DNA of 52,936 bases from Clostridia bacterium (lineage in GTDB: Bacteria; Bacillota; Clostridia; Christensenellales; UBA1242), in contig JAGASX010000012.1 in NCBI GenBank assembly GCA_017621525.1, positions 1 through 52,936 on the forward strand, read 5' to 3'. A program made the translations under genes and the position numbers. The notes beneath the pieces are model-generated. The model worked only from the letters and a program-made list of their open reading frames with translations. It had not been told where the DNA came from and made no database searches. Of the stretch, positions 40,281-49,132 are shown piece by piece. Each line of letters starts with the position of its first letter. The stretch's first letter is position 1.

Positions 40281-40309
40281 ATCTCACAAAATTTTGTGAG
40301 GTTTTTTAT
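40281..40309 (+). terminator. Terminator of parAB
   Basis: CTCACAAAA/TTTTGTGAG perfect palindrome followed by T6. Confidence 0.85.
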
Positions 40310-40436
40310 TTTTGCAATTTTTCTTAATTTCTTATGCACCCTTAACATTTTTCATTTTCCTTTCAATGAGGAAATACTCGTTTAAAAATTACCATTTTCT
40401 GCGTCTATTTTTCACCATGCACCATACTTTTTATCC

Positions 40437-40566
40437 TGTTTCACGTGAAACATTAGGTTTTGATTACAAGATTTTGTTTCACGTGAAACAAATATACCTC
40501 TTGAATTTTAAATGTTTCAAATGAAACAAATCATACCTTTTTGTTTGGAATGTTTCACGTGAAACA
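40437..40566. promoter_or_regulatory. parS cluster (three perfect, one degenerate site)
   Basis: TGTTTCACGTGAAACA at 40437-40452, 40475-40490 and 40551-40566 is a perfect parS palindrome; 40513-40528 (TGTTTCAAATGAAACA) differs only at the centre. ParB loading region about 5 kb from oriC. Confidence 0.95.
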
Positions 40567-40593
40567 AAAAAACATCGCATATCGCGATGTTTT
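40566..40593 (-). terminator. Terminator of rubrerythrin
   Basis: AACATCGC/GCGATGTT hairpin with flanking A and T runs. Confidence 0.75.
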
Positions 40594-40596
40594 CTA

Positions 40597-41139
40597 TTAA
40601 AACTCTTCGTTATGGATTTCAAAGTATGCTTGTGGGTGTGCACATACAGGACAAACTGTCGGAGCACTTTCCCCTACATGAATATGACCGCAGTTTCTGC
40701 AAATCCAAACTTTCTTTTCTGTTTTGTTGAATACAGTTCCGTTTTGTACAACTCCCAAAAGTTTGTTGTATCTTTCTTCATGTCTTTTTTCAATTTCTGC
40801 AACACCTGCAAATTGTTTTGCAAGTTCTTCAAAGCCCTCTTCTTTTGCCTCTTTTGCCATACGTGCGTACATTTCTGTCCATTCACCATGTTCACCAGCG
40901 GCAGCGTCAATTAAATTTTCAATTGTAGAAGGTACAGCACCACCATGCAACGCCTTAAACCACATTTTTGCATGCTCTTTTTCATTATTTGCAGTTTCTT
41001 CAAAAATTGAAGCAATTTGTTCATACCCATCTTTTTTTGCTTTTGATGCGTAATAGGTATATTTATTTCTTGCCTGACTTTCGCCAGCAAAAGCCTCCAT
41101 TAAATTTTGTTCTGTTTTTGTACCTTTAAGTTCTTTCAT
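40597..41139 (-). CDS. rbr: Rubrerythrin
   Basis: 180 residues from ATG 41137-41139 behind GGAGGTTAT. Ferritin-like diiron domain ([50 protein letters not shown]) and C-terminal rubredoxin-type domain ([22 protein letters not shown]). Peroxide reductase of anaerobes, consistent with a strict anaerobe. Confidence 0.95.
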   Translation of the reverse strand: MKELKGTKTEQNLMEAFAGESQARNKYTYYASKAKKDGYEQIASIFEETANNEKEHAKMWFKALHGGAVPSTIENLIDAAAGEHGEWTEMYARMAKEAKEEGFEELAKQFAGVAEIEKRHEERYNKLLGVVQNGTVFNKTEKKVWICRNCGHIHVGESAPTVCPVCAHPQAYFEIHNEEF

Positions 41140-41315
41140 AATAACCTCCATACATATTATATCATAATCCTTTTAAAAATGGCAAATATTTTACTTTGTT
41201 TCTAAAATTCATTTTTTACACAAATTCACAACATTCGACATTATGCACTAAAATACACCTTGGAGAAATAACCATTGTATTTTATACTATTCATGTTTTA
41301 AAAAAGGAGAACATT

Positions 41316-41624
41316 ATGAAAAGCGATGCATTAAAAACTTTGGCGTTACGTGCCAAAAACAGACTTTTAAACAAAGGTTTAAGGGATACATATTCCAACG
41401 CAAATATAAAAATCATCAACAATAAAGATGAGGAATTTGTTGATAAAGTAAGGCAGGTTTTGGATAAAGAAGATGCCATGACCAACCCATTAAAATATCT
41501 TATGGATGAAAGCAGACTTCTTAAACTTGACCCTATGGCAAGAGAAAGATATTTGCTTGAAACAATTGAAAGATACCAAAGTGCAAAAAGAGCAATTGAA
41601 AAAGAAAAGCAAATAAGCCTATAA
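41316..41624 (+). CDS. Hypothetical protein upstream of mnmE
   Basis: 102 residues from ATG 41316 behind AAAGGAGAA; upstream codons lack a site. Helical, charged: ALKTLALRAKNRLLNKGLRD at the start, MTNPLKYLMDESRLLKLDPMARERYLLETIERYQ in the middle. No known family. Alone between rbr and mnmE; no terminator before mnmE is obvious. Confidence 0.65.
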   Translation: MKSDALKTLALRAKNRLLNKGLRDTYSNANIKIINNKDEEFVDKVRQVLDKEDAMTNPLKYLMDESRLLKLDPMARERYLLETIERYQSAKRAIEKEKQISL

Positions 41625-41682
41625 TTATAACATAATTGTTATGTTTATATAACTTCACGCACTTTAATCTTTATTAAATAAT

Positions 41683-41711
41683 TTGCTTTTATGTAATTTA
41701 TAATGTATAAT
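41683..41711 (+). promoter_or_regulatory. Leaderless promoter of mnmE
   Basis: TTGCTT, 17-bp spacer, TATAAT (41706-41711) then 6 nt to ATG 41718, so transcription should start at or next to the start codon. Confidence 0.75.
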
Positions 41712-41717
41712 AATTTT

Positions 41718-43055
41718 ATGAAAAATATTATATGTGCAATTTCAACCCCTATGGGTAAAGGGGCAATTTCAATAGTAAGGTTAAGCGGAAATGGTTGTTT
41801 GGAAATTTTGAAAAAAGTTTTCACTTCTTCTTCAATGCCTATCACTCCCCTGCCAAATATGCTGTATTTAGGAAAATTTAAGTTAGGCGAAAATTTATTT
41901 GAAAAGTGTTTTGCCGTATACTTTAAATCACCAAAAACTTATACCGGCGAAGATATGGTGGAATTTCAAATTCATGGCGGAACAATTCTTGCCCAAAAAG
42001 TTTTGGAAAAACTTATTGAAGAAGGCGCAACTCTTGCAGAGCCCGGCGAATTTACCAAACGAGCATTTGAAAACGGCAAGATAAGTTTGGATATGGCAGA
42101 AAGCATAATTGGTGAAATTAATGCAGAAAGCGAGGGCGAACTTAAAGCGTCGTTGGGCGTTGCAGAAGGCAAACTATATAAAAAAATATCATCTTTACAA
42201 AACGGTCTTACAGAATGTCTTGCAAAAATTGAGGCAACACTTGACTATCCAGAAGAAGATATAGAACAAACCACCCGTGATGAAGTGTTTGAAATTATAA
42301 AAAATGCAGAAAATGAGATAAAAAATCTTATAATTTTGGCAAAAAACTCGCAATTTATATCAAATGGAATAAATATTGCAATTGTTGGTGCACCAAACGT
42401 GGGCAAGTCCTCTCTTTTAAATTCCCTTATTGGGCAAGAGCGTGCTATTGTAACCGATATTGAGGGCACAACTCGTGATGTGCTTACAGAAAGCACAAGT
42501 TATAAAGGTATTAAACTTAACTTTATAGATACCGCCGGTATCCGCGAAAGCAAAGATACCGTTGAAAAGATTGGAATTGACAGAGCTAAAAAAGCGTTGT
42601 CAACCGCAGATGTTATTTTATATGTTTTAGACGCAAGCAGAAGAGAAGAGGAACAACAAATTCAAATAAAAGAATTGTTATTAAATAATAACAATGTTTT
42701 AACCATAGTAAACAAGTGCGACCTTGAAAGAAAATTACAAAAGCAACCAAATGAAATTGAAATTTCTGCATTAAAAGATGAAAATATTGAAAAAATCAAA
42801 GAAAAAATTTACTTTTTAGTGTTAAAAGAGGAAATTATCTTTGATAAAGCAATTTTGCTAAACGCTCGTCAACTGCAAATTTTGCATGAGGCGGAAGACA
42901 TTTTAAATCAAATAAATGAAAGCAAAACTTTCAGCATGGATATAACCGCTATGCTTATAAAAAATCTTTGGAATTGCCTTGGCAAAATAACCGGCGAATG
43001 TGAAAATGAAAATATAATTGACCTTATTTTCTCTAAATTTTGTTTAGGAAAGTAA
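41718..43055 (+). CDS. mnmE: tRNA modification GTPase MnmE (TrmE)
   Basis: 445 residues from ATG 41718. N-terminal tetrahydrofolate-binding domain ([37 protein letters not shown]), G domain with [32 protein letters not shown] and NKCD, and C-terminal FCLGK with the catalytic Cys. With MnmG makes 5-carboxymethylaminomethyl-uridine in wobble positions. No ribosome binding site; leaderless mRNA predicted. In most Bacillota it lies beside jag; here it is moved upstream of recF. Confidence 0.96.
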   Translation: MKNIICAISTPMGKGAISIVRLSGNGCLEILKKVFTSSSMPITPLPNMLYLGKFKLGENLFEKCFAVYFKSPKTYTGEDMVEFQIHGGTILAQKVLEKLIEEGATLAEPGEFTKRAFENGKISLDMAESIIGEINAESEGELKASLGVAEGKLYKKISSLQNGLTECLAKIEATLDYPEEDIEQTTRDEVFEIIKNAENEIKNLIILAKNSQFISNGINIAIVGAPNVGKSSLLNSLIGQERAIVTDIEGTTRDVLTESTSYKGIKLNFIDTAGIRESKDTVEKIGIDRAKKALSTADVILYVLDASRREEEQQIQIKELLLNNNNVLTIVNKCDLERKLQKQPNEIEISALKDENIEKIKEKIYFLVLKEEIIFDKAILLNARQLQILHEAEDILNQINESKTFSMDITAMLIKNLWNCLGKITGECENENIIDLIFSKFCLGK

Positions 43056-43064
43056 TAAAAACAC

Positions 43065-43092
43065 AAAAAAACACGATTTTTTCGTGTTTTTT
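43065..43092. terminator. Bidirectional terminator between mnmE and recF
   Basis: AAACACGA/TCGTGTTT hairpin with flanking A and T runs between convergent genes. Confidence 0.85.
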
Positions 43093-44164
43093 ATTGATTT
43101 TTTACAATTTCAAAGATTTTTCCGTCAAAATCTTTTGTTTTTTCAAATTCTGTGCAGGTGATTATTGTTTGGGTTTTTGAGGTGAAATTTAACAATTTTT
43201 TTCTGCGGTTTGCGTCAAGTTCGCTAAACACGTCATCAAGCAAAAGAATAGGATATTCGCCTACGCGATTTTTGATAAATTCAAGTTCTGCAAGTTTAAG
43301 TGAAAGGGCGGTTGTACGCTGTTGCCCTTGTGAGCCAAAATTTTTCACTTCAACCCCATTTAGGTATATATCAATTTCATCTCGGTGCACGCCAACAGAT
43401 GTGTAGCCAAGTTTAAAATCTTTTTGAAGATTTTTTGAAAGGTATTTAAGCATTTTGCCCTCATAATCTTCACCTTCAAATGAAGATTTATATTGCATTT
43501 CAAGTTTTTCTTCACCGTTTGAAAGATATTCATGCGCCTTTTTTGCAAAAGGTGTAAGTTCTTTAATAAAATTTTCCCTTTCAACATAAATTTTGGCAGA
43601 AAGTTCTGCAAGTGCCCTGTCCCAAATATCTATGGTATCCTTAATTTCCTGCAAATCTTGTGTGCTTTTTAAAAGTTTATTTCTGCTGGCAAGGACCTTT
43701 TCATATCTGCCCAAAAGGTAAAAATATTTTTTGTTGGTTTGGCTTAAAACAACGTTAATAAATCTTCGTCTTTCCTCTGGGCTTTCCTTAACAAGTTTAA
43801 GTTCTTCGGGTGAAAAGAAAACTGCGTTTGCCGAGCCTAAAAGTTCACCCATTTTATGAATTGAAATTCCATCAATTTTTATCGTTTTTTTTCTATCTTT
43901 TCCAAAAAACATTTCAATTTCAACGTCGCGATATTTTTTAGAAAACTCACCCTTTATATAACCATTTTCAGCCTGCCAAGAAACAACTTCTTTTTCTTTG
44001 GATGTTTTAAAACTTTTGCCAATAATCATAAAAAAGATGGCTTCAACAACATTGGTTTTGCCTTGTGCGTTTTTACCTACCAAAATATTAACCTTATTAG
44101 AAAATTCAAAGGTTTTATTTTGGTAAGAACGATAATCTTTTAAAGTCAACTTTTTTATCTGCAT
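43091..44164 (-). CDS. recF: DNA replication and repair protein RecF
   Basis: 357 residues. Walker A LVGKNAQGKTNVVEAIF, signature FGSQGQQRTTALSLKLAELE and Walker B LLLDDVFSELDANRR. SMC-like ATPase of the RecFOR pathway. It is transcribed away from dnaA instead of following dnaN, so the common dnaA-dnaN-recF order is broken. The start codon is ATG 44162-44164; only a weak ribosome binding site is visible. Confidence 0.96.
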   Translation of the reverse strand: MQIKKLTLKDYRSYQNKTFEFSNKVNILVGKNAQGKTNVVEAIFFMIIGKSFKTSKEKEVVSWQAENGYIKGEFSKKYRDVEIEMFFGKDRKKTIKIDGISIHKMGELLGSANAVFFSPEELKLVKESPEERRRFINVVLSQTNKKYFYLLGRYEKVLASRNKLLKSTQDLQEIKDTIDIWDRALAELSAKIYVERENFIKELTPFAKKAHEYLSNGEEKLEMQYKSSFEGEDYEGKMLKYLSKNLQKDFKLGYTSVGVHRDEIDIYLNGVEVKNFGSQGQQRTTALSLKLAELEFIKNRVGEYPILLLDDVFSELDANRRKKLLNFTSKTQTIITCTEFEKTKDFDGKIFEIVKNQ

Positions 44165-44254
44165 AGCCTTATTTTATCAAAATTTTTTAAATTTTACAAT
44201 AATTATCACACATTTTTACAATAAAAACAAAATTATTTTATCCTTCACCCATAG

Positions 44255-44283
44255 TTGACTTTTATTTTTACTGACATTATAAT
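44255..44283 (+). promoter_or_regulatory. SigA-type promoter of dnaA
   Basis: TTGACT, 17-bp spacer, TATAAT (44278-44283), about 65 nt before ATG. Confidence 0.8.
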
Positions 44284-44351
44284 TATAAACATATAAGGTT
44301 AGGGGAATGTTTTACCGCATTTCCCTTTGCTTACAACAAAAGGTGGAATTT

Positions 44352-45704
44352 ATGAAAGATTTAAAAGCATTATGGCAGGCTGTACTTGATAAGTTGGAAC
44401 TTACAGTTTCAAACGTTTCTTTTATTATGTGGTTTAAACCAATTAAGGTGCTGGACCTTGTGGACAACAAGCATCTTGTGATTGCGGCAAACACTCTTTC
44501 TGCAAAAAATCAAATTTCAAGAAACTATTTTGACAAACTTTCAACTGCTGTCAATGATATTTTTGGAAACGACCTTACAATTGAAGTGCTTGACCCAAGC
44601 GAAGAAATTGAATATATCAAACTTCATGGCGAGCAGGCCGGCGAAAAGGAAGTTGAGGTAACCAAAAATCCTTTCAATGCAAAATATACCTTTAATAATT
44701 TTGTAGTTGGAAATTCCAACCAATTTGTTTACGCAGCCTCTCGTGCCGTTGCCGAGCACCCGGGCGAAAAATTTAACCCTCTTTTCATTTATGGTGGTGT
44801 TGGTCTTGGAAAAACACACCTTTTGCACGCTATTGGCAACTATTTGAAGGAATTTTCACCAAATCTTAATGTAAAATATGTAACTTGTGAGCAATTTGCA
44901 AATGATTATATTGAAAGTTTGGGCAGTGAAAGCAAAAGCAAAGGCGTTGTTGAATTTAGAAGTAAATATCGCAATCTTGATGTGCTTATGGTGGACGATA
45001 TTCAATTTATTTCCAAAAAAACAAGCACACAAGAGGAATTTTTCCATACCTTTAATGAACTTTACCAAAACAATAAACAAATTATCATCACTTCTGACCG
45101 TCCTCCAAAGGAAATTGAAACCCTTGCCGATAGACTTCGTTCTCGCTTTACAAGCGGTTTAACCCAAGATATTCAACAGCCAGAACTTGAAACCCGTATT
45201 GCAATTTTAAGAAAAAAATGTCAACTTGAAAATTATTCAATAGATGACGACGTCATCAACTTTGTTGCAGAAAAAATAAACACAAACATTCGAGAACTTG
45301 AAGGTATGCTTTCAAAAATTTACTTCCTTGCAAACCTTGCAAACAAAACAACCGCAACTATGGAAGAGGCTATGGAGGCATTTGACGGCCAACTTGAAGA
45401 AGATAGAAACGACGGCACATCACCAGATGATATTATTGATGCCGTTTGCAAATATTTTGATATAACAAGACAGGATATTGTTGGCAAGAAAAAAAGTAAA
45501 GACGTTGTAGAGCCAAGAATGATTGCAATTTATCTTATCAGTGAAATTTTGGAAATGCCACTTATTTCAATTGGTAAAATTTTTGGGGGACGCGACCATA
45601 CAACAATTATGCACTCTCGCGATAAAATAACCGACCAATTAAAATCATCAATTAAAACACAAAATTTTATCAGCGAAATTAGAAAAATGTTGAAAGGTGG
45701 ATAA
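44352..45704 (+). CDS. dnaA: Chromosomal replication initiator DnaA
   Basis: 450 residues from ATG 44352 behind AAAGGTGG. Domain I (1-80), short domain II, AAA+ domain III with Walker A GGVGLGKTHLLHAIG and Walker B VLMVDDIQFI, arginine finger region DRLRSRF, and domain IV with the DnaA signature GGRDHTTIMHSRDKI. Initiates replication at the DnaA-box cluster immediately downstream. Confidence 0.98.
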   Translation: MKDLKALWQAVLDKLELTVSNVSFIMWFKPIKVLDLVDNKHLVIAANTLSAKNQISRNYFDKLSTAVNDIFGNDLTIEVLDPSEEIEYIKLHGEQAGEKEVEVTKNPFNAKYTFNNFVVGNSNQFVYAASRAVAEHPGEKFNPLFIYGGVGLGKTHLLHAIGNYLKEFSPNLNVKYVTCEQFANDYIESLGSESKSKGVVEFRSKYRNLDVLMVDDIQFISKKTSTQEEFFHTFNELYQNNKQIIITSDRPPKEIETLADRLRSRFTSGLTQDIQQPELETRIAILRKKCQLENYSIDDDVINFVAEKINTNIRELEGMLSKIYFLANLANKTTATMEEAMEAFDGQLEEDRNDGTSPDDIIDAVCKYFDITRQDIVGKKKSKDVVEPRMIAIYLISEILEMPLISIGKIFGGRDHTTIMHSRDKITDQLKSSIKTQNFISEIRKMLKGG

Positions 45705-46021
45705 ATAAAATTTTTTATACACATTTTATCCACATTTTAGAAATCAATATATAGTGGTTAAAAAATTACAAAAAAATTCTTAAAACACTATATATTGCGT
45801 CATAAAAAAGTTATCCACATTTGCACACGTATTATTATTACTATTATTACCAATAAATAAAAAAATATTCATATTTTATTTGGCGGGCGAAGAAAAAATA
45901 TTTTAAAAATTATTTTTTTAGGCAATTAAAAATAAAAAAATATTTATTTTATTTATTATTTTCTGTTGACGAATTGTCAATAAAATGGTACAATATTTAC
46001 ATAAAAGAAAAGGAGATATTT
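45705..46021. promoter_or_regulatory. oriC: DnaA boxes, DnaA-trio-like tract and AT-rich unwinding region
   Basis: Perfect DnaA boxes TTATACACA (45715-45723), TTATCCACA (45726-45734) and TTATCCACA (45811-45819). Ten nt after the last box is ATTATTATTACTATTATTAC (45830-45849), a DnaA-trio-like array, then about 110 bp of nearly pure A/T. This matches the box-spacer-trio arrangement of the B. subtilis basal unwinding system. The dnaN promoter is at 45966-45994. Confidence 0.85.
45966..45994 (+). promoter_or_regulatory. SigA-type promoter of dnaN
   Basis: TTGACG, 17-bp spacer, TACAAT, at the right edge of oriC. Confidence 0.75.
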
Positions 46022-47122
46022 ATGTTAGTTAGTTGCCAAGGGCTTGAACTTTCCGAAGCACTTTTAATTGTAAGCAAAGCAATTTCAAACAAAATTACAA
46101 ACCCTATTTTGGAAGGAATTAAAATTGTTGCCGAAGATGATACGCTTACTCTTTCTGCAACAGATACAGAACTTTCTATTGAAAAGAAAATTAAAGCACA
46201 AGTTAAAAATGAGGGCGAAACTGTTGTTCCCGGCAGATTTATAACAGAGTTTGTTAAAAAACTTACCAATTCAACTATTGAACTTGAAGTAAACGAAAAA
46301 AATCAAATGGAAATCCGCTATGAGGAAAGCCATTCTGTTATTCAATGCTATAACCCTGTTGAATATCCAGGTTTTAAGAAAATTGATACAAAAGATTATT
46401 TTGGCATTTCAAAAAAAGATTTTAAATCTTGCGTTTCAAAAACTATCTTTTCTGTTGCACTTGACGATTCTCGTCCAATCTTAAAAGGCGTGCTTTTTGA
46501 TATTGCAGACGGAATGGTGCAAACTGTTGCTCTTGACGGATACCGCCTTGCACTTGTTAAAAAGAAAGTTACAACAGATATTAAACGCTCGATTGTTGTT
46601 CCATCTCGCAGTTTAAGTGAACTTAGCAAACTTATTGACGACAGCGATGAAATCATAAATGTTTATGTTGACCAATACACAATTATGGTTGACCTTGGCG
46701 ATACAAAAGTTACATCTCGTCTGCTTGAAGGTGATTATATCAACTATAAACAAATCATTCCTGCAAACTTTGAAAGTTTTGTAACTGTAAATAAAGGGCA
46801 ATTTGAAGAGGCACTTGAAAGGGCAACTCTTCTTTCAAAAACAAGCAACAACAACTTTGTTAAGTTTGAAATTAAAGAAAACAACATTTGCCTTACATCA
46901 AATAGTGAACTTGGCAATCTACGCGAAAACTTGGCGGTAACTTTGCAAGGTAAAGACCTTATAATTTCATTCAACCCACGCTATTTCCTTGAAAGTTTAA
47001 AGGCGGTTTCAAATGAATTTGTAAAAATTTGTTTCAACAGCGCATCAACTCCTTGCGTGATTGTTCCAACAACAAATGATGAATTTTTATACCTCATCTT
47101 GCCTGTAAGATTGATTGGATAA
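46022..47122 (+). CDS. dnaN: DNA polymerase III beta sliding clamp
   Basis: 366 residues from ATG 46022 behind AAAGGAGATA. Three tandem clamp domains: LSEALLIVSKAISNKITNPILEGI; SVALDDSRPILKGVLFDI; EEALERATLLSKTSNNN; closing LYLILPVRLIG. Homodimeric ring that tethers polymerase to DNA. The integrated element carries a partial homologue of its domain 2 region (8873-9448). Confidence 0.98.
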   Translation: MLVSCQGLELSEALLIVSKAISNKITNPILEGIKIVAEDDTLTLSATDTELSIEKKIKAQVKNEGETVVPGRFITEFVKKLTNSTIELEVNEKNQMEIRYEESHSVIQCYNPVEYPGFKKIDTKDYFGISKKDFKSCVSKTIFSVALDDSRPILKGVLFDIADGMVQTVALDGYRLALVKKKVTTDIKRSIVVPSRSLSELSKLIDDSDEIINVYVDQYTIMVDLGDTKVTSRLLEGDYINYKQIIPANFESFVTVNKGQFEEALERATLLSKTSNNNFVKFEIKENNICLTSNSELGNLRENLAVTLQGKDLIISFNPRYFLESLKAVSNEFVKICFNSASTPCVIVPTTNDEFLYLILPVRLIG

Positions 47123-47289
47123 TAAGAAAATAAAAAAAATAAAGTTTGGTTTTGTGCCAAACTTTTTTGTTGCACAAAAAATTGTTGTGAAAAATCTTGT
47201 GTAAATTTCTTTCAACTTCTTAAAAATTTTGTCAGTTATGTTTGGTTTTTTAGTTGGCGGTGTGTATAATGGTGCGTGAGGAGAAAATT

Positions 47290-47880
47290 ATGGACTTTTT
47301 TGACAATCCAAACACTATTTATTTTGCAAAGTTACGTGGTGAGGCGTTGATACCTCGTAAGGAGCGTGAAAATGCTGGTTATGACATTTATGCTTGTTTA
47401 GAAGATGATGTTTTAATCATTCCGCCATACAAAAATGGGTTGGTGCCAACCGGCATTGCATGGGCGTGCAGTGAGCAGTTTTATATGCAGATTGAAGAGC
47501 GTTCTTCAACCGGTGTAAAGGGTATAAAGCGAAACGCTGGGGTGATTGACAGTGGTTATCGTGGGGAAATTAAAGTTGCAATTTTCAATGCAAATGACAT
47601 ACCCCTTATATTTTCTGACATTGGCGAAAATGATGTGCGAAGAAAGTATCCAGACCTTGATAAATTTATTTTCTATTCAACTTCAAAAGCAATTGCGCAA
47701 GGGGTTATTCATCGCGTTGAAGATATGAGTGTGAAAGAAATAAGTTTGAAAGCGCTTCAAGAAATACCGTCTGTGCGTGGAGAGGGTGCTTTTGGCAGTA
47801 CCAACACAATACAGCAAGATATGCAAAACGTGAAAAATGCTATGAAGTCTTTACGCGAAAGATTGAATGAAAAAAGATAG
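47290..47880 (+). CDS. dUTPase-family protein
   Basis: 196 residues from ATG 47290 behind GAGGAGA. The five dUTPase motifs are visible in part: NAGYDIYA, ERSSTGVKGI, NAGVIDSGYRGEIKV, KAIAQGVI and RGEGAFGSTN. An insertion of about 30 residues (PLIFSDIGENDVRRKYPDLDKF) lies between motifs 3 and 4, and a C-terminal tail of about 30 residues follows motif 5. Probably hydrolyses dUTP to dUMP; the non-canonical motif 5 (A for G, N for G) leaves room for another nucleotide. Confidence 0.8.
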   Translation: MDFFDNPNTIYFAKLRGEALIPRKERENAGYDIYACLEDDVLIIPPYKNGLVPTGIAWACSEQFYMQIEERSSTGVKGIKRNAGVIDSGYRGEIKVAIFNANDIPLIFSDIGENDVRRKYPDLDKFIFYSTSKAIAQGVIHRVEDMSVKEISLKALQEIPSVRGEGAFGSTNTIQQDMQNVKNAMKSLRERLNEKR

Positions 47881-47923
47881 AAAACTTTTCTTAAAAAAGA
47901 AAAGTAAATAAAAGACTTTATAT

Positions 47924-47999
47924 GTTCTTTTCTAACGTTAGAAAAGAACCAAAAGACGCCGGGGGTTGCGATTCCCCCGGAGCCCCACAAACGCTTTTT
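47924..47999 (+). repeat. R3 repeat, copy 1 (76 bp)
   Basis: A perfect 26-bp palindrome (half-site GTTCTTTTCTAAC) followed by a CCGGGGG/CCCCCGG hairpin. Identical over 76 bp to 52056-52131; a partial inverted copy is at 37661-37703. Confidence 0.9.
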
Positions 48000-48335
48000 A
48001 TTAGGGACGCAAGAATAACACGAACATAGTGAGTGTTTTCTTATAAGGTTGAGATTTGTAATTTCATCATAAAAATTGTAATCAAATGTTATTATTGAGA
48101 TTTTAAATTTTATAATAAGGTTTGTTATTAAATGTCATAAACGGTTTCTCTTTTTTGAAAAAAAAGTTGAAAATTTCTAAAAGATTTTTATAATTTCTTT
48201 TCTAACATTAGAAAATAGCATAAAACGCCGAAAGTGAAAGGGTGAAACTTCCCCAAAGTAAAGTTGTTATTGTAAGTTTTTAAATGGCGATTTTTGTAAA
48301 TAAAAAATTTCTTCACCTTTTCACCCTTTTTATAA
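48000..48335. other. Intergenic stretch before rpmH
   Basis: No gene. Contains a degenerate copy of the R3 palindrome (48197-48224) and AT-rich sequence. Confidence 0.5.
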
Positions 48336-48364
48336 TTGACAAATGCGAAAATATTTTTTATAAT
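48336..48364 (+). promoter_or_regulatory. SigA-type promoter of rpmH-rnpA
   Basis: TTGACA, 17-bp spacer, TATAAT (48359-48364). Confidence 0.85.
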
Positions 48365-48397
48365 TGAGTAGTTACATTAAAAAAGGAGGCACAACTT

Positions 48398-48532
48398 ATG
48401 AAAAGAACTTATCAGCCAAAGAAAAGACAAAGAAGCAAAGTTCACGGTTTTAGAGAAAGAATGAGAACCAAAAGTGGTAGAAATGTTTTGAAAAGAAGAA
48501 GAAATCGTGGAAGAAAAAAATTATCTGCATAA
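48398..48532 (+). CDS. rpmH: 50S ribosomal protein L34
   Basis: 44 residues, [18 protein letters not shown]...[12 protein letters not shown], the normal length and sequence of L34. ATG behind AAAGGAGG. Overlaps rnpA by 26 nt. Confidence 0.97.
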   Translation: MKRTYQPKKRQRSKVHGFRERMRTKSGRNVLKRRRNRGRKKLSA

Positions 48533-48854
48533 AACAAGGGTAAAGCAAGACCACAGATTAAAGAAACAAGTCCAATTTAATTATATTTTCAGAAAAGGGG
48601 AAAGAAAAAGTGGTAAATACTTCACCCTTTTCACAGTTAAAAGTAAATATAATAATTACAAAATAGGGTTTTCAATTTCAAAAAAGGTGGGTAAAGCCCA
48701 CACTCGAAATCTTTTAAAGCGCAGGCTTAGAGAAATTGTGCGTGTAAATTCTCTGCCACAGGCGGGGCATAACTATATTCTTCAAGCCAAAATCGGCGCT
48801 GGGGAACTTGGCTTTCATGAAATTGAAAGTCAGGTGAAAAAACTATTCAATTAA
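48507..48854 (+). CDS. rnpA: Ribonuclease P protein component
   Basis: 115 residues. [25 protein letters not shown] and [20 protein letters not shown] (RNR motif) identify it. No ATG; the GTG at 48507 inside rpmH is the best start, so the two genes overlap by 26 nt. Cofactor of the tRNA 5'-processing ribozyme. Confidence 0.93.
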   Translation: MEEKNYLHKTRVKQDHRLKKQVQFNYIFRKGERKSGKYFTLFTVKSKYNNYKIGFSISKKVGKAHTRNLLKRRLREIVRVNSLPQAGHNYILQAKIGAGELGFHEIESQVKKLFN

Positions 48855-48868
48855 AGGCAAAAGTTGGA

Positions 48869-49132
48869 ATGAAATTTTTAAAAAAGACTTTTGCTTTTAT
48901 TTTAAAAACCCCTATTTATTTTTATAAAGGCGTTATCTCACCCCTCCTGCCTCACACCTGCCGGTTTTATCCAACCTGTTCAAGTTATGCCTTGCAGGCA
49001 ATATCCCATTTTGGGTTTAAAGGTGTTTTTATAGGCTTTTCTCGTATTTTAAGATGTCGCCCAAATTCAAAATCTTGTGGCTATGACCCCATTCCTATCA
49101 ATATTAAAGGAGATGTAAAATGGCTTTTTTAG
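48869..49132 (+). CDS. yidD: Membrane protein insertion efficiency factor YidD
   Basis: 87 residues. [27 protein letters not shown] and [17 protein letters not shown] are diagnostic. Conserved between rnpA and yidC; overlaps yidC by 13 nt. Amphipathic, inner-leaflet associated. Confidence 0.95.
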   Translation: MKFLKKTFAFILKTPIYFYKGVISPLLPHTCRFYPTCSSYALQAISHFGFKGVFIGFSRILRCRPNSKSCGYDPIPINIKGDVKWLF

